From NCBI GenBank assembly GCA_050084985.1, contig JBITNC010000002.1, positions 1,674,001-1,738,000 on the forward strand: a stretch of 64,000 nt of DNA, written 5' to 3'. Shown here in pieces: positions 24,181-34,486 of the stretch. The stretch is from Nageia nagi (Eukaryota; Pinophyta). Both the position numbers and the translations under genes were made by a program. How positions within the stretch are numbered: position 1 is the first letter of the stretch; each line of letters begins with the position of its first letter. Under the pieces are notes generated by a model. The model ran no database searches, was not told the DNA's origin, and saw only the letters and a program-made list of their open reading frames with translations.

Positions 24181-24779
24181 ATTTTAAGTAAAAAGAATCA
24201 TAAATTCCCCCCTTGTTACTTAAAGAGATCTTAAAGCAACATGATACCTTTAATAAGTACTTAAATAGTATGCAAGTTTAGAAATTTAGCTAAAGGAAAA
24301 AAAATCCAAGAAATTACCTTCCCCTTAAAAAAATATTTAAGTAATAGGAAAAAATTAGTCCTATAACATTCATTTTTTTAAGGCTAAATTTAAATATACT
24401 TTTAAATAAAAGTCATCATGAACTACCTATCATTCATGAGAGAATTAAATGAAGAGTGGAGATCTATACTCCATGTAAGTAATTCCTTTTACTCCATGCT
24501 AAGATAGGTTCATTAAAAAAAAGATTATGACATGCATGTCAGACTATGATGAATGAGATTAAATGTTAAGCTACCTTATTTTGTTTGAGTGATTGAGGAA
24601 AAAAAAAGAAAAAAAATCAACGATTTAAAGAGGGTAAGGAAAAAGGATTTGGATCATGCATGGGAGAGCAATCATGTGGAGCTCAAAGAGACCAAGGCAA
24701 GGTAGAGGAGACCCCAAGGAGGTGGTAAGTGGAGGAGACTATAGGAAATCATGTAGAGGTGAAGTGGAGGGCTATGCTG

Positions 24780-24812
24780 TGAGGGTGAGCCATGAGGGTG
24801 AGCCATGAGGGC
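24780..24812. repeat. Small tandem duplication
   Basis: The word GTGAGCCATGAGG is repeated directly within the purine-rich leader zone. Confidence 0.7.
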
Positions 24813-25932
24813 TTGAGAGAGTGATAGGTGAGAGTAGTCATAAAGCAACAATGCACAAGCTAGTAGGATTGATATGATTGAGTAGGTAAGAACTTGGAGT
24901 GAGGCCATGAGTTAGGGTGGTAGCATCAAGTTAATACTGATGCTGCATAAGCAAGGGGGAGGTGGCTCACAATGTGGGAGGCATCACTTCTATGAAGAAG
25001 TTGCACATAGTTTGCTAAGAATCATTAGCTAAGGGTTTTTGGTGTGCTCTCAAATTACATCTAACACTCTTTCACCTTCCACTCACCACCAAGTCTTATC
25101 CCTCCACTCTAATACTAACCACTAGATAGGTGGTCACAAAAAAAATGTATAAACACCATGATAGCTTGCAGAGGAGGCAAGGAGAACATTTGGGAGTGGA
25201 GGGCTGGAGGTAGAGCCACTTTGGAGTGATTGGTGTGATCGGCTATGTAGGTAGGAGGGTACCATGAGGAAAAAAACAATGGGCTAAGTGGTGAGGTGGA
25301 AGCAATGTAGTTTTTTGGCTCAACCATAATGTCACCCTCACCTTCTTTTGATTGAAATTTTTATTATACAGCTACCCTCTTTTTTTTAATTTGAGTATAT
25401 GCTCAAAAATATTATTTTTGTTAAAAAATTCTCTCCCTTCCTCTTTTTTTATTAAATTTTGTATTTTACAACTATAAAAAAAATTATTTAAACAAAATAA
25501 ATCTATATAATTTTGTTTAATACCACATTAATGTAAAATTGCTCTCAGAGAATAAATTAAATATAAAGATAAATAAGCTTTACAAAGAAACCCCCCCCTT
25601 TAAAAATTTTAAAATGGCTTAGTGAGAAAAGTACAACTTTTTAAATATACTAAACTCTTTTATCACTATGCTCATTAGAGGTTAGTATAAAGCAAATGCA
25701 ATATATTACTATTTTAGCCAAGTTTTACAAAAACAATTAACTAACATATGACTCAAAATATGTTAGTATTATTAGCAAGATAAGCCAAAAATCAAAAAAT
25801 GAAGGAGATTTTATGAAGGAGGTTATACCTTCTTTTGAATTTACCTCACAATGAAGAGTAGGTTTAATAATCAAGACCTCCAAGTTGAAGATGAGTCTTC
25901 AAACCAAGGATGTGAAGAGGAGCCTCCAAGTT

Positions 25933-25946
25933 GCTCTAATACCAAA
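25933..25946 (-). other. Copia-1 primer-binding site
   Basis: In element orientation TTTGGTATTAGAGC directly follows the 5' LTR. It differs from the standard initiator-methionine site (TGGTATCAGAGC) by one C-to-T change. Confidence 0.9.
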
Positions 25947-26452
25947 TGAAAGAATTGAACTATAATAAGAACAATCTTAAACTACCAAGATCACATGAAA
26001 GCTCTCAATTCACATCTAACAAACTCACAAATAAGACAATCTCACAAAGTAACTCAAGATGTAAAGTGGTTCCTCCAACTAGGAGTACATCCACTAACTA
26101 GATCTTTACTTCAATCACAATTACAACTCTCTTACAATCCTCCTAATCTCAACTCCTACACTTCTATCCTATAGCATAACTTTACTCTACAATTGATGTG
26201 TTATCACAAAGAGGGATCCTTCTATTTATAGGCCAAAATCTCTCTTTGGATCACCTTTTTATCCAATGTACAAAAGTGTTACATGCACATCATTTTACCC
26301 AAGGGGCATGCTCATGACATGGAGTGTAGAACAAGTTACATTATCATATTCACTTAAATACTTAAGGTATCAAATTATACCCTTAAGTATTAGTGAATTT
26401 ACATAGAATATTTAATAGAAACCTTTACAATAATGCATTATACATTCCAACA
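25947..26452 (-). repeat. Copia-1 5' LTR
   Basis: 506 bp, full-length copy. In plus orientation it runs TGAAAGAATTG to CATTCCAACA. It is flanked outside by TATCT (26453-26457), matching 8967-8971. Confidence 0.93.
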
Positions 26453-26850
26453 TATCTACCACCACAAAGATATGGTCTTTACCTTGCACCTTTTGAAGTT
26501 TTGTGATGAAATCCATGGAGATGTCTTCCCATTTTTGCTATGGAATGGCCAATAGCTGAAGCAATCCTATTAAATTTACATTCTCCTCCTTATTTTGTTA
26601 GCACTACACACACTCCCAAATGTGCCTCAAAATATCTTACTTTAGTCCCTTCCATGTGAGCCTTTCTCTCACTACCTTGTATATCTTGGTAATGCCTAGA
26701 TAACTTGTAAGAGTGGTGTTATGCAAATCATGAAGTGCTTTATTCTTCATTTCATAATTAAGAGTTATGAATATTCTATTTCTCTTCAATATCAATCCAT
26801 CCCTAACCATGTATCTCTTGTTCTTCACCATCCCACTTAAGATTCCTTAA
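26453..26850 (-). pseudogene. Gypsy integrase, N-terminal part
   Basis: The ORF at 26637-26831 holds the start of the integrase: MVRDGLILKRNRIFI, then a zinc-binding region ending VVRERLTWKGLK. The His-Cys pattern is partly readable (ALHDLHNTTL). Further left the frame gives [18 protein letters not shown], leading to the first catalytic Asp, and stops at the copia insertion after VVV. The continuation is at 8966. One frameshift lies between the two parts. Confidence 0.88.
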
Positions 26851-28260
26851 GCAAACTCATCCGTAGTGTATTCAGCCATTACAATCTTCTTCCAATCTGT
26901 AGTGATAGAAAACAGGGAGTAAAAGGATGAGTTTTTGGATAACACATCAGCAATTGTATTCTTCTTTCCCTTAATGTACTATATCTCAAAATCAAAGGAT
27001 TGAAGCTTACTTATCTATCTTTGTTGTTTCTCACTCAAATTTGACTACCTGAAAAAATACTTCAAGCTATTATGGTCAATCTTGATGATGAATTGACCAT
27101 AAACTAAGTATTTCTTTAACCTCTCCAATGCATGCATGATTATCAAAATCTTCTTATCATACATACTAAAATTTTGTTCTACACTAGACAATTTCTTACT
27201 CTCAAATGCAATTGGATACCCCTTTTGTATGAGTACAACTCTAAAACCAAGTTTGGATGCATTAAACTCTAGTGTGAAAGGGATTGAAAATTAGGAATAG
27301 CGAAATAACAATTGGAACATATGATCTTCTTGAGTGTCTCAAAGGCCTCTTGAAAACTCTCACTCCAAATGAATGCATCCTTCTTGATCAACTATGTTAG
27401 GAGGGCATCCAAGTGTGAGAACCCACGTATGAACCTCCTGTAGTAGTTGCATAGCCCCTAAAACCCTCTTAGCTATATTAGGGTTGTAGGTGTTGGCCAC
27501 TCTTGAATAGTTTCATTCTTTTGTTCATCCACCCTAAATCCCTCATGGATGATGATATGACCAAGATATATAATTCTAGTCATGCCAAACTCACATTTGG
27601 ACTATTTGGTATAGAAGTTTTGTTCATGTAATATCTTCAAAATGTGGTCCAAATGATGGAGATGCTTCTCCCACATTTTTTCATACAACAATATGTCATC
27701 AAAGAATACTAACACAAACTTCCTCACCTACTTAGTAGAAACTTGATTCATAGGTGATTGGAGGTGGTCAATGCATTAATCAATCCAAAAGGCATCACTA
27801 AAAACTCAAAGTGACCATAGTGACATCTAAATATCATTTTGCATATATACTCATTCATTATTATCTAATGGTATCTAGATATCAAATATATTTTTAAAAA
27901 GTATTTTGCCCCATGCAACTCATTAATGAGATCATTTACTCTAGGAATGGGATACCTATTTATGATGGTCTTCTTATTGAGAAATCTATAGTTAATACAC
28001 ATATGCATGGTCCCATCCTTATTCTTTATTAACACAACCAAAGAGGAAAAGGAACTAGAGATAGGCCATATGAATCCCATATCTAGCAACTCTTTGATTG
28101 TCTTCCCTATCTCATCCTTATAGATTTCCATATGCTTATAAGGAGTGATCATGATAGGCTTGGCTCCTAATTCTAATTCAATAGTGTGCTGATAAAACCC
28201 TATGGATGGTGGAAACCCCTTGGGTATATCTCTTAAAATGTATGAATATCAATTCAATAT
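26851..28260 (-). pseudogene. Gypsy reverse transcriptase and RNase H
   Basis: The ORF at 27865-28152 covers the RT fingers: IGKTIKELLDMGFIWPISSS, LIKNKDGTMHMCINYRFLNK and YPIPRVNDLINELHGAKYF. Motif A, usually KLDLRSGYHQ, reads KIYLISRYH, so the first catalytic Asp is lost. The downstream frame near 27700 keeps LVFFDDILLYEKMWEKHL, with the YxDD-type box intact as FFDD. RNase H traces follow to about 27.0 kb. Stops and frame changes are frequent. Confidence 0.88.
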
Positions 28261-28908
28261 GTTGTATACCTCAAACAGCTGCTCCTTAGCCTCCTGAAAA
28301 TGCAACATGGGGCCTCCCTTGGTCAAAGTGAAAATCTAGCCCCATTTAATCCCCTTCTTCTAGATAATAACACTCATTTTCTTAAATGAGATAATCTAAG
28401 TGATGGTCTCAATTTTGCCATAAATGATTATGGATCTTAGTGATAACTTTCACTAACCCCTGTTCTTCAGATCCAATGAAGTAGCCTTATCTCTGACTCC
28501 TAATGGTCCAAATCTAGATGTTAGGGTTCTGGATAGCTCTACCCCTCCAATGTTGAATTTTTGCCAAACCACCACTCTATAACCTAGAATATCCTAGTAT
28601 ATCTAAAAGGTGATATCTCTCTAGAACTTCTTGGTGGTTCCTTAATAAATTTGGAGTAAGATTTTGATCTTTGGTGGGGTCTTATATGGAGATACAAATC
28701 TATTCTCCCACATTCACCCCTTCTTCTTATATTTCTTCTCCTTATGCCTTTCACCTAGAAACCATACGAGCCTCTCCCTTTCCTTTGAAGGGATCTTATT
28801 ATCTTTGAATTTATGAAGAAGTTGATAGGAAACCACCCTTTCAAACTCTAACTTCTTTACTTTAGTTGTAGATATGGCTTCCATTTCCTCAAGCAATAAG
28901 ATCTTCAA
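28261..28908 (-). pseudogene. Gypsy leader with residual protease-RT linker; gag missing
   Basis: Only about 0.65 kb lies between primer site and RT. The ORF at 28714-28920 starts with an ATG that overlaps the primer-binding site and is Lys/Glu-rich; it has no Gag or protease motif I can name. GVRDKATSLDLKNRG, readable near 28480, may be protease-to-RT linker. Gag has been deleted, so this copy could only move with help. Confidence 0.6.
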
Positions 28909-28920
28909 CTCTAATACCAT
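28909..28920 (-). other. Gypsy primer-binding site
   Basis: In element orientation ATGGTATTAGAG directly follows the LTR end (TTTACA), close to the initiator-methionine tRNA complement. Confidence 0.8.
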
Positions 28921-29747
28921 TGTAAAGACCCAATTACAAAATCAAGTGCAAATAACTTTAAATACATAAGTATTTTCAACGTATGATATAAGGCATCCAA
29001 ATTAAGCATAAAAAATACAATATTGGGTGGGTGCAAGAAGTTGGGTCCAATCTTAGGCCAAAAAGTGGACATGTTTTCCTTGATTTTCAAGTTTGGGTAT
29101 GATTGATATCAAAATTTAAAACATTTAGATATGGAATCATGAAAAAAGGTGTTACGATGCTACAAATATGAAAAGGGGAAATATTGTAAAAATGAAATGC
29201 TACAAATTTTTAGTTATTTTGCTTTGAAGTTTTTGCTGCCTCTGAATTGCTATTTTTGGTGGCCCTAAAAAATTGCATGTCATGCATTCTACTTCTCTAA
29301 TCAAGGCTTTTTGTGTGAAGGAATGATTCTAGGGTAAGGATTATCTGCTCTATAGACTTATTTAAACACCCCTCCTATCCAACTTTCATAAAGAAAGAGG
29401 CTACGAAGATGGCTTCTATGATAAGTAACTTTCTAGAGGCACTTACTAGTCCATTATAGTTTACAGATGGTCGACATAGCTTCCTACCTTATTTTCATTT
29501 ATAGCCTAGATAGTATTCGATATACCTTTCAGTATGTGGATTCCAATTCTGTGTAGGGTTCTATTTGAGGCTTGGGTATTGGTGCAGAGTTTTTTACACC
29601 TCACTTCACACAAAGCTTTATGGGCAAGTGTGCTTAGCCAAAAATGGTAGATCAGCTTAGATATTTTAAAACCCTCGATATAGGGTTTCTAGCTTAGACC
29701 TCTAAGAAAAAAAAATTATTTTCCTACAGTAGAATGGCCCTAGAAAG

Positions 29748-29760
29748 AGCTTTGATACTA
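29748..29760 (-). other. Primer-binding site of the short nested element
   Basis: In element orientation TAGTATCAAAGCT follows the LTR after 2 bases; similar to the initiator-methionine site used by many plant LTR elements. Confidence 0.7.
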
Positions 29761-29762
29761 GA

Positions 29763-30119
29763 TGTTACTATGCTACAAATATGAAAAGGGAAAATATTAT
29801 AGAAATGAAATGAATATGGAATTGAAATAGGAAAATGAAAACTATCTATTACAAATAATAGAGCATGTGCTGATAAACAGAACACAAAATAGCATCAATA
29901 AGTAGATAAAGATAGGATTTTACTGAATCATAACAGAATCATAGGTCATTTCGAGGGGGCTACCTCCTTATAACTCCAAAGGTGAAAAATAATGTTCAAG
30001 ATGCCTTTCTCCACACACTTCTATCTATTTATAATAAACTAACAATATTACAATATAGGTTGACAATTTAATAAAATACTATTACTAACACTAAAATATT
30101 AGGATGTGGGATCCTAACA
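29763..30119 (-). repeat. 5' LTR of the short nested element
   Basis: 357 bp. In plus orientation it runs TGTTACTATGC to GGATCCTAACA. Confidence 0.82.
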
Positions 30120-32092
30120 AAAGGTCACTAGGATGAAAATGTAGTGCTCTGAGTCTAGTTTTCAAATATATAATTTTTTCCAATACCCATATCATAAAAT
30201 TTAAAATTTGATAAGATGAACAAAAATTGCTTTTAAAAAAAATATTTTTGGACCACACAATGCACATGTTTGTCCAACATAATTTGACCAAAATAAAGGT
30301 ATTTTTTAAAATCCTTTTAGGAAAAGATACCTAACACATTGAAGCTTGTAGTGGATATTTTTCCATAATTATTTTGTTAATATATTTTTTTATTAATTTT
30401 GTACCAGGTATGTTTGTGGTTTCAAAAAGTGCTTGCATCCATCCAACATAATTTGATCTAAACTTAATCTTTTTCAACTTTTTTTTATTCTTATAGATAA
30501 TTTTGTGAAGCTTGTCCTTATACAATTTTTTTTCATACCTCCCCCCAAAAAAAAAACTTATTAAGAAAATATGAGACCCTCACATTTCAAGTAAATAGAT
30601 AACTTTTACTAAAAAATATTTGAAAAATATAAAATCTTATCCAATTATAAACAAATTATATATTTGAAATCTACACTCTTTAATCTATAATGGATTTTAA
30701 TTTCATGCAAACATTCTACCAAAAACTCCATCAAAAGTATGTTTGAAGTTGAGATTTTCTATTAACATTGCCATGAACATATACTTGTAGGTCCAAGGCT
30801 AAGTGTTGGCTCATCAAGCCTTTTTTAGCATAAACCCAAGGCAAAATCAAATATTCAAATATCGAGATTTTGATAAATGTATATATTTAAGTTTTAAATA
30901 TCGGGATCCCAATAAATATATTGGGATCCCAAACCTAAATTGGGATCCTGATTTTTCTAAAATTGAATTTTAACTTCATCGATTTTCCCCCACTTCCCCT
31001 TTAAGTGGATTCAACTTCTTACTTTCACCCTATTACCAATGTTTAGCCAAGATTAGTAGATATCAATTAATAAAAGCTCATAATGCTAATGTATGGCTAC
31101 AATATACAAGAATGAACAATCACACCACAACATTGTAATAGTAAAGCATCCATAAGATAAATATGGAGATCCAAGTGCCCAATTGTTGTATGTAAGATAA
31201 ATGATGATCAAAGATACAATAACAAGCCCCTAGGGTTGGACATTGACGTCCAAGGAGCCAACTAGAAAATAACATGTGTCTCTCATTATTGTATAGATGA
31301 ATGATAAATGGGATAGTCTTGCTCCCTCAGAATTTGAATCCTCTCCATCAAAGGAACCCTTCTCAAACCCTAAAAACCACTAAAGATAGAAGCTCAACCT
31401 CATAATACCATTGTATGGGATATGGTGCTATACTAAAGTAGTAGACTAGTAGGATTCCTTAGCTTATTAATCCTCCTAGATGTTGCACTTAGGGGTTTGC
31501 TTAGCTCTACGCTAAGACTCTTATCCTCTAGATGGAATAAGTGATAATAAAAATTTTTTATATGCAACAATGAGGCTCCAAGGGTTAATATAGTTTTTTT
31601 ATATTTGGATATCACCTCAATGTCATCACCTAGTTCTCTCATGCTCCAACGTTGGCACCTAAGAGTCATTCTAGGCTCAACATGGGTATCTATGCCTCCC
31701 TCATACTCCACGTGGATCATGAAATACATATGTGGGTCTAAGAGGCATGTGTGGATATCTACAGGGCAATGTGGGTATCATGGACCAACATGAGGTTCTA
31801 GAAGTCTCCCCAAGATTAACGCATGTGTACAAGTGGTCATCCATCCACTTAAGTGCTAAATAGACCTTAGGATTCCCATAATCATGTATCAATATCTTTA
31901 AGTACATCGAAATACCTAATCTACACTTGGAAGGGAGACATCCCACTTGGGACTCATAGTGGGGTCAAATGACCCATTAAGTCTTTTATCCCAAGTATTA
32001 ACTAAAATCATAATTAAATAATAAAACATAATACAAAGGGGAAATCTGTTGAATTCCAAAATTATTTACAATTATATAAGGGGAACATCATA

Positions 32093-33300
32093 CTTCCTCA
32101 TTAGGAGGAGATAGAGGAAACGAAGAAGATGAAGGTGAGAATGAAGATCAGAAGAAGAAGAGGAAGGAGGTTGAATAGCAAGGGAATCTTGAGAGACAAG
32201 TAGCTACACTTGCTAATCCTAAGCCTAGTTACAATTTTAACATGAAGGCACTCTTAAACAATTTAAGAGAATATCATCCATCCAAAGATCTTGCCAATAG
32301 TAATACCGATCAGTATTCAGATGAAGAACTTGAATATGTAGGTACTTATATTTCAATGAAGTACCATTCTATTATCATAGATATAGTTGTTGTAGGGAGA
32401 AAGAAAAATGTCAATGGGACTTTTCTCTAATGATCGACACCAAGGAGGAGTCGTGCAAAAAGATTGGAGCCATGGGTAGATAGCATGCAATAGTTACAAA
32501 TGTTGTGGCACTAACAGAGGAGCTCTTTACAAAGAATATAGAGATCAGAGAGTTGAAGAGGGAGTTGGTCGGATAGAAAAAGTTGACCATAGAAATTTAG
32601 GTTGTAAATCTGATAGTTAAAGATATCAAGAAAAAGATTTCCTTGAATACTAGGTTCAAATGGTTAAAGAAGAGTGGATAAAGGATAAAAGGAGACTATT
32701 TAAGAGTTATTCTTAGGAATAGCTAACTTTTTCATTAATGAAAATAGATATTTGTTGTCCAAGGCAAGATCTATGATCTAATCACTAGGTGGGGCAATAA
32801 TTATCTGATAATGCATGACTTAATAAGAAAGACTTCTAGTAGGCTAGTACTACTTGAATATTGCCACCAGTTCTTCAATCAGTATGATTGATTTTTCTAT
32901 ACTATGATTAAGTGTCAAGACTTTATTCAAATTCGAACATATTTAAAGGATGACCTGAAAAAGATAAATGGAAGAATATCAATTTAATTTGAAATTGACT
33001 GATGAAGATGGATGCATGATCAGAGACTTCATCCTGACTGAAGAAATCAATGTCCTCAAAATTATAAAGTAAATCAAGTATGATGGTGAAATGACGGTAT
33101 GGTGTAATCAGATAAAGAAAACTTCAAATATCATTACCGTGTATCTGTTAGTGAATGAAGGTACGATGGAAATTCTCAATACAAGAATAAAAAATAGACA
33201 AACCTTCATGGGCACAAACGTTGAAAAAGTCATTACATCTCATGTGCAATCTACAAATTAGCCACCATGAATCTAGTCATTTTCCAAATTTTTGTAAACT
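32093..33300 (+). pseudogene. Gag-like transposon gene, copy A, 3' half
   Basis: Continues the gene interrupted at 6820. Frames hold an acidic stretch (EEDEGENEDQKKK), then the ORF 32242-32430 (62 codons, with SDEELEYVGTYISMKYHS), then ELFTKNIEIRELKREL, which lines up with the charged helical part of copy B near 49.3 kb. The charged, leucine-spaced segments suggest a coiled coil. Stops and frameshifts break it. The end near 33.3 kb is a guess. Confidence 0.55.
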
Positions 33301-34480
33301 TCATGATCAATGAGTTGAGACAATAAAGCACCAACACTCAATTGACTCTACTCTCATGATTAGTTATCCTAATAAGTAGAGCATCAAAAGTCAGTTGACT
33401 TAATCATAATGGTGAATTGTAATATTTTAATATTTTTTCTTAGAATTAGGGTAACTAATACAAGTGAATTAACTCAAAAAATTTGTAAGAGAGGAAAAAT
33501 TGTAACTCTTTTGCAAACTAATACAAAGTGGTGACATATTTACTCAAGCGAATTTATCATTTGTGGAATGGTGGATTGGATCTTTTGTGTCTCTCTTTTA
33601 TAGTTTGAGTGTTTTCATCTCTTTCCTTGAAAACTTTCGAGTTTTAAGAAAAATTTGTTATTCAAACCTTTAAAAACACTTGAGTTGCTTCTAGTTTGCT
33701 ACTTTTCTACCTCTCGCATATGAAACAAATGTATTCTGAAACTATATCTTTTCTATGCCATATAATTTGAAAGTTCTCATTCAAACCTAGTTCCAAACCA
33801 TGTTCCACACTAAGTTTCTTTAATTGCATCAATCCTGTTTATAGAGTACCAATAATCACCCTTACCTTGTGTTCTAGCCTCAAAGATAATTGAACTAATA
33901 TCATTTACTTTAAGCTAGACTAAATTAATGAAAACTTCTTGATTGATTCATAAAAGAATTAATTTAGATAATACTTAATTGTGACAATCGTATTGTAATA
34001 TGACCGATAATATAAAACTCTTAATTATTAAGTAATTCATCCATACAATTAATCTTACTTAATACAAATTATCTCTTCATACAAATTATTTTTTTCCTCT
34101 TGAAGATGATATATGAATTAAGTGAAATAATCACTTCTTGTAATGTCAACAAAGAGGAGCGATGAATAACTTTCCGAATACACTTCGCATGAAATTGCAT
34201 GGCTTGACTTTCTGCAATATTACTTCAATAATTGTCAAGTCTGCTGTCTGTAATATATATTTAAAAGTAATTATTAATGAATACACATAAATTAAATAAT
34301 AAATACAAAGAAATGTTTTGAAAGAGACTATTTAACCGGCATAACTTAGCACGCCGTAAAGTTCTTTTGTGAGTTACTACATCAATTTTTGCACGTAGTA
34401 GAGTTGCTTTTCACCTTTACAAACAATAATTTTAAATATTTAATCGTTGGAATTTCGATGCATTAGATTCTTCGAAACTG
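33301..34480. other. AT-rich sequence downstream of the kinase gene
   Basis: No gene seen. It includes the kinase gene's 3' flank. Sequence at 34436-34486 is still similar to 1240-1290 next to the pseudogene, so the duplication that created the two kinase copies reached slightly beyond the stop codon. Confidence 0.55.
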
Positions 34481-34486
34481 CTATCG

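Larger units (their letters stand above)
22931..25932 (-). other. Long copia-1 leader region, non-coding
   Basis: About 3 kb separates the primer-binding site from gag, far longer than usual for copia. It contains an A-tract zone at 23780-24180 with repeated AAGCATGCAT words, and a zone at 24640-25330 that is purine-rich on the plus strand with small minus-strand ORFs (24672-24908, 25115-25327) of no recognisable family. The second zone could be a further insertion, but I find no termini. Confidence 0.55.
8972..26452 (-). mobile_element. Ty1/copia retrotransposon inserted in the gypsy integrase
   Basis: Two related LTRs (8972-9378 and 25947-26452), both TG...CA, bounded by a perfect 5-bp target duplication TATCT (8967-8971 and 26453-26457). 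Removing the element restores the gypsy frame V-V-V-D-R-L. In minus orientation the order is 5' LTR, primer-binding site, a long leader (25.9-22.9 kb), gag, protease and integrase remnants, reverse transcriptase with YVDD, RNase H, a 109-bp repeat region, polypurine tract, 3' LTR. The gag-integrase-RT order is that of copia. Length is inflated by a second copia and a suspect duplicated segment (10066-18834); without them it is about 8.7 kb. Stops and frameshifts show it is dead. Confidence 0.93.
29150..30119 (-). mobile_element. Short non-autonomous LTR retrotransposon
   Basis: 970 bp, flanked by a perfect AAAGG duplication (29145-29149 and 30120-30124). In minus orientation it has a 5' LTR (30119 to 29763), a primer-binding site, about 0.55 kb of non-coding internal sequence, then only the last 50 bases or so of a 3' LTR (29150-29200). 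Copy 2 of the surrounding inverted-repeat element at 45.8 kb lacks the insertion and shows the undisturbed site. The LTR resembles the one at 63045-63462 (both end GTGGGATCCTAACA on the plus strand), so it is a gypsy-related internally deleted or TRIM-like element. Confidence 0.85.
29025..31030. mobile_element. Terminal-inverted-repeat element, copy 1 (carries a nested LTR element)
   Basis: Left end GGGTGGGTGCAAGAAGTTGG; the reverse complement of the right end is GGGTGAAAGTAAGAAGTTGA, giving inverted repeats of about 25-30 bp. TATT flanks both sides (29021-29024 and 31031-31034), and the LTR at 6.92 kb shows the empty site as TATC. Net length without the nested element is about 1.03 kb. Copy 2 at 45691-46623 aligns along its whole length. 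It has no coding capacity I can see, so it is non-autonomous. The superfamily is open: a 4-bp duplication does not fit the common plant classes well. Confidence 0.82.
6821..32092 (-). mobile_element. Ty3/gypsy retrotransposon with chromodomain, interrupted by later insertions
   Basis: Minus-strand LTR retrotransposon. Order in its own direction: 5' LTR (32092 to 28921), primer-binding site (28920 to 28909), reverse transcriptase and RNase H (about 28.2-26.9 kb), integrase (26.85-26.45 and 8.97-8.2 kb), chromodomain (8.2-7.94 kb), polypurine tract (7985 to 7974), 3' LTR (7971 to 6821). A copia element splits the integrase and an inverted-repeat element splits the 5' LTR. Gag is missing: there is only about 0.75 kb between primer site and reverse transcriptase. 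Flanks TTTCT (6816-6820) and CTTCC (32093-32097) could be a target duplication with two transitions. Many stops show it is dead. Insertion of foreign pieces accounts for most of its 25-kb span. Confidence 0.88.
28921..32092 (-). repeat. Gypsy 5' LTR, interrupted
   Basis: The parts 31031-32092 and 28921-29024 together match the 3' LTR at 6821-7971. The break is the inverted-repeat element 29025-31030. The outer end (TGATGTTCCCC in element orientation) has drifted from TGTGACGTCCC. Confidence 0.88.

Noticed and set aside
24672-25327. Small membrane proteins on the minus strand
   Set aside because: Hydrophobic and Pro/Ser-rich stretches follow from purine-rich plus-strand composition; no family match or conserved neighbour.
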